A stretch of DNA of 56,886 nucleotides from Streptomyces harenosi (GTDB taxonomy: Bacteria; Actinomycetota; Actinomycetes; Streptomycetales; Streptomycetaceae). Both the position numbers and the translations under genes were made by a program. The notes under the pieces were generated by a model that was not told the origin of the DNA, ran no database searches, and saw only the letters and a list, made by a program, of their open reading frames with translations. Of the stretch, positions 25,904 to 38,254 are shown in pieces. The stretch is taken from NCBI RefSeq assembly GCF_011008945.1, contig NZ_WYCT01000006.1, forward strand, positions 1-56,886, read 5' to 3'. Numbering within the stretch: the first letter of the stretch is position 1; each line of letters opens with the position of its first letter.

Positions 25904-26512
25904 ATGAGTGAAGCACCTGTGATCGGCGTCCTGGCCCTCCAGGGCGACGTACGGGAGCACCTGATCGCCCTGGCCGCGGCCGACGCCGTGGCCAGGCCGG
26001 TGCGGCGCCCCGGGGAACTCGCCGAGGTCGACGGTCTGGTCCTGCCCGGCGGGGAGTCCACCACCATCTCCAAGCTGGCCGTCCTCTTCGGAGTGATGGA
26101 GCCCCTCCGCGCGCGCGTGCGCGACGGCATGCCCGTCTACGGCACCTGTGCCGGCATGATCCTGCTCGCCGACAAGATCCTCGACCCGCGCGCGGGCCAG
26201 GAGACCGTCGGCGGCATCGACATGATCGTGCGGCGCAACGCCTTCGGGCGGCAGAACGAGTCCTTCGAGGCCGCGGTCGACGTCAAGGGCGTCGAGGGCG
26301 ATCCTGTAGAGGGCGTTTTCATCCGCGCTCCCTGGGTCGAGTCCGTCGGGGCCGGGGCCGAGGTGCTGGCCGAGCACGACGGCCACATCGTCGCCGTCCG
26401 CCAGGGCAACGCGCTCGCCACGTCGTTCCACCCGGAGCTGACCGGCGACCACCGTGTGCACCGCTTGTTCACCGACATGGTGCGCGCCGACCGCGCCGCG
26501 GAGTCCTTGTAG
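25904..26512 (+). CDS. pdxT: Pyridoxal 5'-phosphate synthase glutaminase PdxT
   Basis: The 202-aa class I glutamine amidotransferase begins [13 protein letters not shown]. The nucleophile cysteine is in YGTCAGMI and the His-Glu pair in [19 protein letters not shown] contributes to the oxyanion hole. It supplies ammonia to PdxS in the dodecamer complex and is co-transcribed with it. Confidence 0.97.
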   Translation: MSEAPVIGVLALQGDVREHLIALAAADAVARPVRRPGELAEVDGLVLPGGESTTISKLAVLFGVMEPLRARVRDGMPVYGTCAGMILLADKILDPRAGQETVGGIDMIVRRNAFGRQNESFEAAVDVKGVEGDPVEGVFIRAPWVESVGAGAEVLAEHDGHIVAVRQGNALATSFHPELTGDHRVHRLFTDMVRADRAAESL

Positions 26513-26587
26513 GATCTCCGGGGATGTCCCCAGGCCCGAAACTGGGGGAGTTCGTACGGAGACGGGTAACGCGAAGGAGACAGGCAG

Positions 26588-27340
26588 ATGTCCGGCCACT
26601 CTAAATGGGCCACGACGAAGCACAAGAAGGCCGTCATCGATGCCAAGCGCGGCAAGCTCTTCGCGAAGCTGATCAAGAACATCGAGGTGGCCGCCCGGAT
26701 GGGCGGTGCCGACCCCGACGGCAACCCGACGCTGTACGACGCCATCCAGAAGGCGAAGAAGAGCTCGGTCCCGAACAAGAACATCGACTCCGCGGTCAAG
26801 CGCGGCGCGGGCCTGGAGGCCGGCGGCGCCGACTACGAGACGATCATGTACGAGGGCTACGGTCCCAACGGTGTCGCGGTCCTCATCGAGTGCCTCACCG
26901 ACAACCGCAACCGCGCCGCCTCCGAGGTCCGCGTCGCCATGACCCGCAACGGCGGCTCCATGGCCGACCCCGGCTCGGTGTCGTACCTGTTCAACCGCAA
27001 GGGCGTGGTGATCGTCCCCAAGGGCGAGCTGACCGAGGACGACGTCCTCGCCGCCGTCCTGGACGCGGGCGCCGAGGAGGTCAACGACCTCGGCGAGACC
27101 TTCGAGGTCATCAGCGAGCCGACCGACCTGGTCGCGGTCCGCACCGCCCTGCAGAACGCCGGCATCGACTACGAGTCCGCCGACGCCAACTTCGTCCCGA
27201 CCATGCAGGTCGAGCTGGACGAGGAGGGCGCCAAGAAGATCTTCAAGCTGATCGACGCGCTGGAGGACAGCGACGACGTGCAGAACGTCTTCGCCAACTT
27301 CGACGTCAGCGACGAGATCATGGAGAAGGTCGACGCCTGA
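26588..27340 (+). CDS. YebC/PmpR family protein
   Basis: The 250-aa product starts [20 protein letters not shown], the family hallmark, and keeps the full three-domain length. Family members have been described both as DNA-binding regulators and, more recently, as ribosome-associated factors helping translation of proline stretches. It sits directly before ruvC, as in many bacteria. ATG 26588 follows an AAGGAG site. A strong hairpin ends the unit. Confidence 0.97.
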   Translation: MSGHSKWATTKHKKAVIDAKRGKLFAKLIKNIEVAARMGGADPDGNPTLYDAIQKAKKSSVPNKNIDSAVKRGAGLEAGGADYETIMYEGYGPNGVAVLIECLTDNRNRAASEVRVAMTRNGGSMADPGSVSYLFNRKGVVIVPKGELTEDDVLAAVLDAGAEEVNDLGETFEVISEPTDLVAVRTALQNAGIDYESADANFVPTMQVELDEEGAKKIFKLIDALEDSDDVQNVFANFDVSDEIMEKVDA

Positions 27341-27353
27341 GCCGACGACCGCC

Positions 27354-27390
27354 GCGACGGGCCGACGGGACACACCCGTCGGCCCGTCGC
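27354..27390 (+). terminator. Terminator after the YebC gene
   Basis: A perfect 16-bp stem (27354-27369 with 27375-27390) encloses a 5-nt loop ACACA, 13 nt past the stop. There is no T-tract. ruvC begins 62 bp later, so it probably has its own promoter. Confidence 0.8.
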
Positions 27391-27452
27391 CGTGCGGGCG
27401 TTGTCGGTGGCACCCGATAGCCTGCACAAACAGGTGATCGAAGGAGGGGCGC

Positions 27453-28046
27453 GTGCGCGTACTGGGGGTCGACCCGGGGCTGACCCGCTGCGGTGTCGGC
27501 GTGGTCGAGGGCGTCGCCGGGCGACCGCTCACCATGGTCGGCGTGGGCGTCGTGCGCACCCCCGCGGACGCGGACCTCGGACACCGCCTCGTCGCCATCG
27601 AGCAGGGCATCGAGGACTGGCTCGACGAGCACCGCCCGGAGTACGTCGCGGTGGAGCGGGTCTTCAGCCAGCACAACGTCCGTACGGTCATGGGCACCGC
27701 CCAGGCTAGCGCCGTCGCCCTGCTGTGCGCCTCCCGCCGCGGCATCCCCGTCGCCCTGCACACCCCGAGCGAGGTCAAGGCCGCCGTCACCGGCAGCGGG
27801 CGGGCCGACAAGGCCCAGGTGGGCGCCATGGTCACCCGTCTGCTGCGGCTGGCCGCGCCCCCCAGGCCCGCCGACGCCGCCGACGCCCTCGCCCTCGCCA
27901 TCTGCCACATCTGGCGGGCCCCCGCCCAGAACCGCCTCCAGCAGGCCGTCGCCCGGCACCAGGCCACGGCCCCCCGGACATCCCGAGCCCCCGGAACCCC
28001 GGGGGCGGCAGCAGCCCCGCACGCACCGAAAGGCCGTACGGCATGA
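27453..28046 (+). CDS. ruvC: Holliday junction endonuclease RuvC
   Basis: The 197-aa resolvase has the acidic catalytic residues in VDPGLTRCG (Asp near position 6), VERVFSQHN (Glu) and [12 protein letters not shown] (Asp pair). It cleaves branch-migrated Holliday junctions delivered by RuvAB. A Pro/Ala-rich tail after about residue 165 is an actinobacterial extension. GTG 27453 has GGAGGG upstream, and the stop overlaps ruvA. Confidence 0.97.
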   Translation: MRVLGVDPGLTRCGVGVVEGVAGRPLTMVGVGVVRTPADADLGHRLVAIEQGIEDWLDEHRPEYVAVERVFSQHNVRTVMGTAQASAVALLCASRRGIPVALHTPSEVKAAVTGSGRADKAQVGAMVTRLLRLAAPPRPADAADALALAICHIWRAPAQNRLQQAVARHQATAPRTSRAPGTPGAAAAPHAPKGRTA

Positions 28047-28648
28047 TCGCCTTCGTCAGCGGCACGGTCGCCGCACTCGCCCCCGACACCGCGGTGATCG
28101 AGGTCGGCGGCGTCGGCATGGCCGTGCAGTGCACGCCCAACACGCTCTCCACCCTCCGCGTCGGCCAAGCCGCCAGGCTCGCCACCTCACTCGTCGTACG
28201 CGAGGACTCCCTGACCCTGTACGGCTTCGCGGACGACGACGAGCGCCAGGTCTTCGAGCTGCTCCAGACCGCCAGCGGCGTCGGCCCCCGCCTCGCCCAG
28301 GCCATGCTGGCCGTGCACACCCCGGACGCCCTGCGCCGCGCGGTCTCCACCGCCGACGAGAAGGCGCTCACCGCCGTCCCCGGCATCGGCAAGAAGGGCG
28401 CCCAGAAGCTGCTGCTGGAGCTCAAGGACCGCCTGGGCGAGCCCGTCGGCGGCCCCGCCGCCACGGCACCGGCCGCCTCCGGCTGGCGCGACCAGCTGCA
28501 CGCCGCCCTCATCGGCCTCGGGTACGCCGGCCGCGAGGCCGACGAGGCCGTCGCCGCCGTGGCGCCGCAGGCCGAGGCCGCCGGCGGCACCCCCCAGGTG
28601 GGACGTCTGCTGAAGGCGGCCCTGCAGACGCTCAACCGTGCCCGATAG
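28043..28648 (+). CDS. ruvA: Holliday junction helicase subunit RuvA
   Basis: The 201-aa product has an N-terminal OB fold ([20 protein letters not shown]), helix-hairpin-helix motifs ([12 protein letters not shown] and [16 protein letters not shown]) and a C-terminal three-helix domain that contacts RuvB. It binds four-way junctions. ATG 28043 overlaps the ruvC stop by four bases. Confidence 0.97.
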   Translation: MIAFVSGTVAALAPDTAVIEVGGVGMAVQCTPNTLSTLRVGQAARLATSLVVREDSLTLYGFADDDERQVFELLQTASGVGPRLAQAMLAVHTPDALRRAVSTADEKALTAVPGIGKKGAQKLLLELKDRLGEPVGGPAATAPAASGWRDQLHAALIGLGYAGREADEAVAAVAPQAEAAGGTPQVGRLLKAALQTLNRAR

Positions 28649-28675
28649 CCGTACCGAGACCCCGAGGCATACGCG

Positions 28676-29767
28676 ATGAACTGGGACGACACGACCGACT
28701 CCGCCGCCGAGCGGCCCGCCGGCCCCGCCGGAGAGCGGCTGGTGGGCTCGGTCGCCGACGGTGAGGACCAGGCCGTCGAGGCGGCGCTGCGCCCCAAGGA
28801 GCTGGACGAGTTCATCGGCCAGGAGAAGGTCCGCGAGCAGCTCGACCTCGTGCTGCGCGCCGCCCGCGCGCGCGGCGCCACCGCCGACCACGTGCTGCTC
28901 TCCGGCGCCCCCGGCCTCGGCAAGACGACCCTGTCGATGATCATCGCGGCCGAGATGGGCGCCCCGATCCGCATCACCTCCGGGCCCGCCATCCAGCACG
29001 CCGGCGACCTCGCCGCGATCCTGTCCTCCCTCCAGGAGGGCGAGGTCCTCTTCCTCGACGAGATCCACCGCATGTCCCGGCCCGCCGAGGAGATGCTGTA
29101 CATGGCGATGGAGGACTTCCGCGTCGACGTGATCGTCGGCAAGGGACCGGGCGCCACGGCCATCCCGCTGGAACTGCCGCCCTTCACCCTGGTCGGCGCC
29201 ACCACCCGCGCGGGCCTGCTGCCGCCCCCGCTGCGCGACCGCTTCGGTTTCACCGCGCACATGGAGTTCTACGAACCCGCCGAGCTGGAGCGGGTCGTCC
29301 ACCGCTCCGCCGGCCTGCTCGACGTCGAGATCGAGCCGGACGGCGCCGCCGAGATCGCCGGCCGCTCCCGCGGCACCCCCCGCATCGCCAACCGCCTGCT
29401 GCGCCGCGTCCGCGACTACGCCCAGGTCAAGGCCGACGGCGTGATCACCAAGGAGATCGCGCAGGCGGCCCTGGCGGTGTACGAGGTCGACGCGCGCGGC
29501 CTGGACCGCCTCGACCGGGCCGTGCTCCAGGCCCTGCTCAAGCTGTTCGGCGGCGGCCCGGTCGGTCTGTCGACCCTCGCCGTGGCGGTGGGGGAGGAGC
29601 GCGAGACGGTGGAGGAAGTGGCCGAACCCTTCCTCGTGCGCGAGGGCCTGCTGGCCCGTACCCCGCGCGGACGGGTCGCCACCCCCGCCGCCTGGGCGCA
29701 CCTCGGCCTGACGCCGCCGCGCCCGCAGACCGGGGGAAACGGACAAGCGGACCTGTTCGGGACCTGA
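28676..29767 (+). CDS. ruvB: Holliday junction helicase ATPase RuvB
   Basis: The 363-aa AAA+ motor has Walker [10 protein letters not shown] (about 78-86), Walker B FLDEIHRM and a C-terminal winged helix ([17 protein letters not shown]). The N-terminal extension of about 25 acidic residues is common in Streptomyces. It completes the ruvCAB cluster, 27 nt after ruvA. Confidence 0.98.
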   Translation: MNWDDTTDSAAERPAGPAGERLVGSVADGEDQAVEAALRPKELDEFIGQEKVREQLDLVLRAARARGATADHVLLSGAPGLGKTTLSMIIAAEMGAPIRITSGPAIQHAGDLAAILSSLQEGEVLFLDEIHRMSRPAEEMLYMAMEDFRVDVIVGKGPGATAIPLELPPFTLVGATTRAGLLPPPLRDRFGFTAHMEFYEPAELERVVHRSAGLLDVEIEPDGAAEIAGRSRGTPRIANRLLRRVRDYAQVKADGVITKEIAQAALAVYEVDARGLDRLDRAVLQALLKLFGGGPVGLSTLAVAVGEERETVEEVAEPFLVREGLLARTPRGRVATPAAWAHLGLTPPRPQTGGNGQADLFGT

Positions 29768-29858
29768 CGGGGACCTGACGACGCCGGAAGCGGGCCGTGA
29801 ACGGGCCGCGACGGCGCGCACAGTGGCCGCGGCAGGAACTCCGGTGCCATGCTGAGCG

Positions 29859-29888
29859 TTGTTCCCTGCGCGCGGACTCGCTTAGACT
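29859..29888 (+). promoter_or_regulatory. Promoter of the yajC-secDF operon
   Basis: TTGTTC (29859-29864) and TAGACT (29883-29888) are separated by 18 bp, giving a leader of about 80 nt before the yajC GTG at 29974. Confidence 0.55.
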
Positions 29889-29973
29889 CCGCCGATGCCG
29901 CCTCTGTCGGCAGCACACACCCCCAACCATCAGGCCGCCCACCATCGCGGTCGTGTGAAGGAAGTACCGACCC

Positions 29974-30465
29974 GTGAGTCTCGTGACCCTCCTCCCGTTC
30001 ATCGTGCTCATCGGGGCCATGTTCCTGATGACCCGGTCGGCCAAGAAGAAGCAGCAGCAGGCGCTGGAGATGCGGAACCAGATGCAGCCCGGTTCCGGCG
30101 TCCGCACCATCGGGGGCATGTACGCCACGGTCAAGGAGGTCAACGAGGACACCGTCCTCCTCGACGCCGGCCCCGGTGTCGAACTGCTCTTCGCCAAGAA
30201 CTCGATCGGCGCCGTCCTCTCGGACGACGAGTACAACCGCATCGTCCACGGCATCGAGCACGACCTGAAGACCGATGCCGACATCGTCCCGGACGACGCC
30301 TCCTCCCTCACCGAGTCCGACGACTCCGCCGCCGTCGCCCCCGGCGACAAGCCCGTCGACCTCGGCAAGAAGGACCAGGCCGGCGAGCCCGCCGACGAGG
30401 CCGTGGCCGCCGAGGCGAAGACGGACGAGCCGAAGAAGACCGACGGCGACACCGAGGCGAAGTAG
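29974..30465 (+). CDS. yajC: Preprotein translocase subunit YajC
   Basis: The 163-aa product has one N-terminal membrane helix (residues 3-19), followed by the conserved RSAKKKQQQALEMRNQMQPG and GGMYATVKEV. The last 65 residues form a long acidic tail (DDASSLTESDDSAAVAPGDK), which is longer than in the E. coli protein. YajC associates with SecDF at the Sec channel. It starts with GTG. Confidence 0.96.
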   Translation: MSLVTLLPFIVLIGAMFLMTRSAKKKQQQALEMRNQMQPGSGVRTIGGMYATVKEVNEDTVLLDAGPGVELLFAKNSIGAVLSDDEYNRIVHGIEHDLKTDADIVPDDASSLTESDDSAAVAPGDKPVDLGKKDQAGEPADEAVAAEAKTDEPKKTDGDTEAK

Positions 30466-30596
30466 CCGTGCCCCGGGGCGCGCGGCACTGACCGCGCGCC
30501 ATCGGGCATGCGCGGCTTCCACGGGATCCCGACACCATGCCATGGCCGCCCGCACGCCGACCCGGCGTGCGGCGGCCCGAGAGGGAGTACGAGAAG

Positions 30597-32381
30597 GTGC
30601 CAGCACCTAGAAAGGGCCGGAGCGCGAGCGCCCAGAGCAAGCCGGGGCGCTCGCTGGCCCTGATCCTGATCGCCATCGTGGCGCTCACCGGCGGTATGTT
30701 CGCCTCCGGGCACACCACTCCGCGTCTCGGCATCGACCTGGCCGGCGGTACGAGCATCACGCTCCGGGCGGTTCCCGAGGCCGGCCAGGAGTCCGCGATC
30801 AACAAGACCAACATGGACACGGCGGTCTCCATCATGGAGCGTCGTGTCAACGGTCTCGGCGTCTCGGAGTCCGAGGTCCAGACCCAGGGCGACGACAACA
30901 TCATCGTCAACATTCCCAAGGGCACCAACTCCAAGCAGGCCCGGGAGCAGGTCGGCACCACCGCCAAGCTCTACTTCCGCCCGGTCCTCGCCACCGACGT
31001 CTCCGGCGCCGACCCGGCGGCCAGCCCTTCGGCGAGCGCCTCCCCGAGCGCCTCGGCCCCGGACAAGGCCACGGACGGCGAGAAGGCGACCTCGTCGCCG
31101 TCCGGCTCCGCCAGCCCCACGGCGAGCGCCACCACCCAGGGCCGCGCGGTCACCGACGCCCTGAAGGCCGAGCCGACCCCGTCCGGCAGCGGCTCGGCGA
31201 GCGCCTCCTCGTCCCCCGGCGGCAGCGCCTCCCCGTCCCCGAGCGGCAGCGCCGCCGGCCAGGCGGACAGCAAGCTCCAGGCCGCCTACGCCGCCCTCGA
31301 CTGCTCCGACCCGGCGGCCCGCGCCAAGGCCGGCGACGGTGCCAAGCCGAGCGATCCCATCGTGGCCTGCGGCAACGCGCAGGGCCAGTGGCAGAAGTAC
31401 CTCCTCGGCCCCGCCGAGGTCGACGGCACGGACGTCGACAAGGCCCAGGCCGTCTTCAACACCCAGACCGCCGCCGGCTGGACCGTGACCATGGACTTCA
31501 CGGACGAGGGCGCCAAGAAGTTCGCGAGCATCACCGGCAAGCTGGCGCAGAACCAGTCCCCGCAGGACCAGTTCGCCATCGTCCTGGACAACGACGTCGT
31601 CTCCAGCCCGTACGTCAACGAGGCGCTGACCGGCGGCAACGCCGAGATCTCCGGCAGCTTCACCCAGGAGGAAGCCCAGAGCCTGGCCAACATGCTGTCC
31701 TACGGCGCCCTGCCGCTGACCTTCAAGGAGGACAGCGTCACCACCGTCACCGCCGCCCTCGGCGGGGACCAGCTGCGGGCCGGTCTGATCGCGGGCGCCA
31801 TCGGCCTCGCCCTCGTGGTGCTCTACCTGCTGGTCTACTACCGCGGCCTGTCCTTCATCGCCGTCGCCTCGCTGCTGGTCTCCGCGGCCCTCACCTACGT
31901 GATCATGTCGCTGCTGGGCCCGGCCATCGGCTTCGCGCTGAACCTGCCGGCCGTCTGCGGTGCCATCGTCGCCATCGGCATCACCGCGGACTCGTTCATC
32001 GTGTACTTCGAACGCGTCCGCGACGAGATCCGCGAGGGCCGCTCGCTGCGCCCCGCCGTCGAGCGGGCCTGGCCGCGCGCCCGGCGCACCATCCTGGTCT
32101 CCGACTTCGTGTCGTTCCTCGCCGCCGCGGTGCTCTTCATCGTCACCGTCGGCAAGGTCCAGGGCTTCGCGTTCACGCTCGGCCTGACCACCCTCCTCGA
32201 CGTCGTGGTGGTGTTCCTCTTCACCAAGCCGCTGCTGACGCTGATGGCCCGCCGGAAGTTCTTCGCCGACGGCCACAAGTGGTCCGGCCTCGACCCCAGG
32301 AGCCTGGGAGCCAAGCCGCCGCTGCGCCGCACCCGCCGTCCCGTCCGCCCCGCCGGCCCCGTCGACCCGAAGGAGGCGTGA
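30597..32381 (+). CDS. secD: Protein translocase subunit SecD
   Basis: The 594-aa product carries an N-terminal helix, the P1 region beginning RLGIDLAGGTSITLR, and the C-terminal RND-type bundle with GITADSFIVYFERVRDEIREG. It uses the proton gradient to pull proteins through SecYEG from outside. Residues about 138-225 are a Ser/Ala/Pro-rich low-complexity insertion within the periplasmic-type domain, absent from E. coli SecD. GTG 30597 is chosen for the conserved APRKGR start; the frame is open upstream to 30537. Confidence 0.96.
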   Translation: MPAPRKGRSASAQSKPGRSLALILIAIVALTGGMFASGHTTPRLGIDLAGGTSITLRAVPEAGQESAINKTNMDTAVSIMERRVNGLGVSESEVQTQGDDNIIVNIPKGTNSKQAREQVGTTAKLYFRPVLATDVSGADPAASPSASASPSASAPDKATDGEKATSSPSGSASPTASATTQGRAVTDALKAEPTPSGSGSASASSSPGGSASPSPSGSAAGQADSKLQAAYAALDCSDPAARAKAGDGAKPSDPIVACGNAQGQWQKYLLGPAEVDGTDVDKAQAVFNTQTAAGWTVTMDFTDEGAKKFASITGKLAQNQSPQDQFAIVLDNDVVSSPYVNEALTGGNAEISGSFTQEEAQSLANMLSYGALPLTFKEDSVTTVTAALGGDQLRAGLIAGAIGLALVVLYLLVYYRGLSFIAVASLLVSAALTYVIMSLLGPAIGFALNLPAVCGAIVAIGITADSFIVYFERVRDEIREGRSLRPAVERAWPRARRTILVSDFVSFLAAAVLFIVTVGKVQGFAFTLGLTTLLDVVVVFLFTKPLLTLMARRKFFADGHKWSGLDPRSLGAKPPLRRTRRPVRPAGPVDPKEA

Positions 32382-32384
32382 GAG

Positions 32385-33548
32385 ATGTCGAAGCTCGGCA
32401 ACCTCGGCGCCCGACTGCACCGTGGCGAGGTCGGCTACGACTTCGTCAAGAACCGCAAGATCTGGTACGGCATCTCGATCCTGATCACCATCACGGCCAT
32501 CGTCGGCCTGGCGGTGCGCGGCCTGAACATGGGCATCGAGTTCCAGGGCGGTGCCGTCTTCACCACGCCGAAGAACACCGCCGTCTCCGTGGCGCAGGCC
32601 GAGGAGCACGCCGAGGAGGCGTCCGGTCACGACGCCATCGTGCAGAAGCTCGGCGACGGCAGCCTGCGCATCCAGGTCGCGGGCATCGACACCGGCAAGT
32701 CCGACCAGATCAAGGAAGACCTCGCCGAGGACCTGAAGGTCGACGCGGAGCAGATCAACGCCGATCTGGTCGGCCCGAGCTGGGGCGACCAGATCGCCAA
32801 CAAGGCGTGGCAGGGCCTGGGGATCTTCCTGATCCTCGTGGTGATCTACCTCGCGATCGCGTTCGAGTGGCGCATGGCGCTCGCCGCGTTCGTCGCGCTG
32901 ATCCACGACATCACCATCACCGTCGGCATCTACGCCCTCGTCGGCTTCGAGGTCACGCCGGGCACGGTGATCGGTCTGCTCACCATCCTCGGTTACTCGC
33001 TCTACGACACGGTCGTCGTCTTCGACAGCCTCAAGGAGCAGACCAAGGACATCGGCAAGCAGACCCGCTGGACCTACAGCGACGTCGCCAACCGTTCGAT
33101 CAACAGCACCCTGGTCCGCTCCGTCAACACCACGGTGGTCGCGCTGCTGCCGGTCGCGGGCCTGCTGTTCATCGGCGGCGGGGTGCTCGGCGCGGGCATG
33201 CTCAACGACATCTCCCTGTCGCTGTTCGTCGGCCTGGCGGCCGGCGCGTACTCCTCGATCTTCATCGCCACGCCGCTCGTCGCCGACCTCAAGGAGCTCG
33301 AGCCGGGGATGAAGGCGCTGAAGAAGCGCGTCCTGGCCAAGCGCGCGCAGGCCGTGGCCAAGGGCGAGCCCACGGAGGCGGAGATGGCCGAGGGTGGCTA
33401 CGCCGAGGAGGCCGAGGAGCCCGACGACCTCGAGGACGCGGCGGGCGCCGGGGAGCCGCGGAACGCGGCCGCGGCCGTCGTCGGTCCCCGCAACCAGCCC
33501 GCGTCCCGCAGCCGGGGCCGCGGCCGTCCGTCGGGGAAGCGCCGATGA
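32385..33548 (+). CDS. secF: Protein translocase subunit SecF
   Basis: The 387-aa partner of SecD starts three bases after it. It shows six helices, GLNMGIEFQGGAVFTTPKN after the first helix, and TILGYSLYDTVVVFDSLKEQ in the fourth-helix region. The C-terminal 65 residues are a charged Arg/Gly/Ala-rich cytoplasmic tail. The stop overlaps the apt start. Confidence 0.97.
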   Translation: MSKLGNLGARLHRGEVGYDFVKNRKIWYGISILITITAIVGLAVRGLNMGIEFQGGAVFTTPKNTAVSVAQAEEHAEEASGHDAIVQKLGDGSLRIQVAGIDTGKSDQIKEDLAEDLKVDAEQINADLVGPSWGDQIANKAWQGLGIFLILVVIYLAIAFEWRMALAAFVALIHDITITVGIYALVGFEVTPGTVIGLLTILGYSLYDTVVVFDSLKEQTKDIGKQTRWTYSDVANRSINSTLVRSVNTTVVALLPVAGLLFIGGGVLGAGMLNDISLSLFVGLAAGAYSSIFIATPLVADLKELEPGMKALKKRVLAKRAQAVAKGEPTEAEMAEGGYAEEAEEPDDLEDAAGAGEPRNAAAAVVGPRNQPASRSRGRGRPSGKRR

Positions 33549-34084
33549 CCGACATCCGGGAACTCCTCCTGAGCCGCATCCGGGACGTGGCCGACTACCC
33601 GGAGCCGGGCGTGATGTTCAAGGACATCACCCCGCTCCTGGCCGACCCGGGGGCGTTCACCGCGCTCACCGACGAGCTGGCCCGGATCGCGGAGCGGCAC
33701 GCCGCCACCAAGATCGTCGGTCTGGAGGCGCGCGGGTTCATCCTCGGCGCCCCGGTCGCCGTCCGGGCGGGCCTCGGCTTCATCCCCGTACGCAAGGCGG
33801 GCAAGCTCCCCGGAGCCACGCTCCGGCAGTCCTACGACCTGGAGTACGGCTCCGCCGAGATCGAGGTGCACGCCGAGGACCTGAGCGCCGGCGACCGGGT
33901 GCTCGTCGTCGACGACGTCCTCGCCACCGGTGGCACGGCCGAGGCGTCCCTCCAGCTGATCCGCAGGGCGGGCGCCGAGGTGGCGGGCGTCGCCGTCCTG
34001 ATGGAACTGGCCTTCCTCGGCGGGCGGGCCCGCCTGGCCCCGGCCCTGGAGGGCGCCCCGCTCGAGGCACTGCTCGTCGTATAA
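33545..34084 (+). CDS. apt: Adenine phosphoribosyltransferase
   Basis: The 179-aa purine salvage enzyme makes AMP from adenine and PRPP. It has the PRPP-binding motif VLVVDDVLATGGTA and the substrate loop FKDITPLLADP. ATG 33545 overlaps the secF stop by four bases. Placement between secDF and relA is conserved across actinobacteria. Confidence 0.97.
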   Translation: MTDIRELLLSRIRDVADYPEPGVMFKDITPLLADPGAFTALTDELARIAERHAATKIVGLEARGFILGAPVAVRAGLGFIPVRKAGKLPGATLRQSYDLEYGSAEIEVHAEDLSAGDRVLVVDDVLATGGTAEASLQLIRRAGAEVAGVAVLMELAFLGGRARLAPALEGAPLEALLVV

Positions 34085-34099
34085 GAAGTTCTTGCGGCA

Positions 34100-34138
34100 C
34101 ACGAGGCGGGCCCGGAGGAATCCGGTGCCCGCCTCGTG
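34100..34138 (+). terminator. Terminator after apt
   Basis: Perfect 12-bp arms CACGAGGCGGGC (34100-34111) and GCCCGCCTCGTG (34127-34138) lie 16 nt past the apt stop and are followed by CGTTCC. relA therefore probably also has its own promoter in the next 116 bp; TACCAT at 34199 is a possible -10 without a clear -35. Confidence 0.75.
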
Positions 34139-34254
34139 CGTTCCTCGCGTAGACGGTCCTCACACCGGACGACGGGGGATCCCCGGGCGCAGGATCGCTA
34201 CCATGGGTTCTCCGGAGCCTGACCGGGGACCCGGACCGCGCACGAGGAGTCCTC

Positions 34255-36792
<2,538 letters not shown>

Positions 36793-36827
36793 CGGACGCG
36801 GAGGCGGGGAGGCACCCACCCGCACGG

Positions 36828-36862
36828 CGAAGGCCCCCGTACGGCGCGTACGGGGGCCTTCG
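36828..36862. terminator. Bidirectional terminator between relA and the DUF349 gene
   Basis: A perfect 16-bp stem (36828-36843 with 36847-36862; left arm CGAAGGCCCCCGTACG) with a 3-nt GCG loop lies between two convergent genes. Near-perfect symmetry suits termination of both strands. Confidence 0.9.
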
Positions 36863-36889
36863 TCATGGGACGGGCGGCGGCGGGGTGGG

Positions 36890-38119
36890 TCAGCCGCCGA
36901 ACTCCTGCAGGCCCTTGAGCGCCTGGTCCAGCAGCGCCTGCCGGCCCTCCAGCTCCTTCTGGAGCTTGTCGGCCCTGGCGTTGTTGCCCTGGGCGCGCGC
37001 CTGGTCGATCTGGCGCTGGAGCTTGTCCACGGCGGCCTGGAGCTGACCGGTCAGGCCCTCGGCACGCGCGCGTGCCTCCGGGTTGGTCCGGCGCCACTCG
37101 GCCTCCTCGGCCTCCTGGATCGCCCGCTCCACCGCGTGCATCCGGCCCTCGATCTTCGGCCGGGCGTCGCGCGGCACATGGCCGATCGCCTCCCAGCGCT
37201 CGTTGATCGAACGGAACGCGGCCCGCGCCGCCTTCAGGTCCGTGACCGGCAGGAGCTTCTCGGCCTCCTCGGCCAGCTCCTCCTTGAGCTTGAGGTTCTC
37301 CGCCTGCTCGGCGTCCCGCTCGGCGAAGACCGAGCTGCGGGCGGCGAAGAAGACGTCCTGGGCGCCGCGGAAGCGGTTCCACAGGTCTTCCTCGTGCTCG
37401 CGCTGGGCCCGCCCCGCGGCCTTCCACTCGGCCATCAGCTCGCGGTAGCGGGCGGCCGTCGGACCCCAGTCCGTCGAGCCCGACAGCGACTCCGCCTCGG
37501 CGACCAGCCGCTCCTTGATCCGGCGGGCCTCCTCGCGCTGCGCGTCCAGCTGCGCGAAGTGCTGCTTGCGCCGCTTGGAGAACGCCGACCGGGCGTGCGA
37601 GAAGCGGTGCCACAGCTCGTCGTCGGACTTGCGGTCCAGCCTCGGCAGCCCCTTCCAGGTGTCCACCAGGGCGCGCAGCCGCTCACCGGCCGCCCGCCAC
37701 TGGTCGGACTGCGCGAGCTCCTCGGCCTCGGCGACCAGCGCCTCCTTGGCGTGGCGGGCCTCGTCGGTCTGCCGGGCGCGCTGCGCCTTGCGCTCCTCGC
37801 GGCGCGCCTCCACCAGCTCCACGAGCTTGTCCAGCCGCGCCCGCAGCGCGTCCAGGTCGCCGACGGCGTGATGCGCGTCCACCTGCTCGCGCAGGTGCTC
37901 GATGGCGGCCAGGGCGTCCTTCGCCGACAGGTCGGTGGTCCTCACCCGCTTCTCGAGGAGGCCGATCTCGACCACCAGGCCCTCGTACTTGCGCTCGAAG
38001 TAGGCCAGCGCCTCATCGGGGGAGCCGGCCTGCCAGGAACCGACGACCTTCTCGCCATCGGCCGTACGCACGTACACGGTCCCCGTCTCGTCGACGCGGC
38101 CCCACGGGTCGCTGCTCAC
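36890..38119 (-). CDS. DUF349 domain protein
   Basis: The 409-aa product is almost wholly alpha-helical, with at least three DUF349 repeats marked by W-x-R-F patterns (ELWHRFSHARSAFSKRR, DLWNRFRGAQDVFFAARS) and long coiled-coil stretches. The N-terminal 40 residues form a small beta segment. The C-terminus is another coiled coil. GTG 38119 has GAGGAGG upstream. Function is unknown; DUF349 proteins are cytosolic and possibly RNA- or envelope-related. Confidence 0.9.
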   Translation of the reverse strand: MSSDPWGRVDETGTVYVRTADGEKVVGSWQAGSPDEALAYFERKYEGLVVEIGLLEKRVRTTDLSAKDALAAIEHLREQVDAHHAVGDLDALRARLDKLVELVEARREERKAQRARQTDEARHAKEALVAEAEELAQSDQWRAAGERLRALVDTWKGLPRLDRKSDDELWHRFSHARSAFSKRRKQHFAQLDAQREEARRIKERLVAEAESLSGSTDWGPTAARYRELMAEWKAAGRAQREHEEDLWNRFRGAQDVFFAARSSVFAERDAEQAENLKLKEELAEEAEKLLPVTDLKAARAAFRSINERWEAIGHVPRDARPKIEGRMHAVERAIQEAEEAEWRRTNPEARARAEGLTGQLQAAVDKLQRQIDQARAQGNNARADKLQKELEGRQALLDQALKGLQEFGG

Positions 38120-38254
38120 AGCGCCTCCTCCACATGATGCCTGCGACGGGGTGATCCACCCCCGGGCATCGTCCACAGTTTCGTCACGGCCAACATAGGC
38201 GACCGGCGGGTGGCCTGTCCGCATCCCGCGCGACCGAAATTCCGCAGATGGGGA

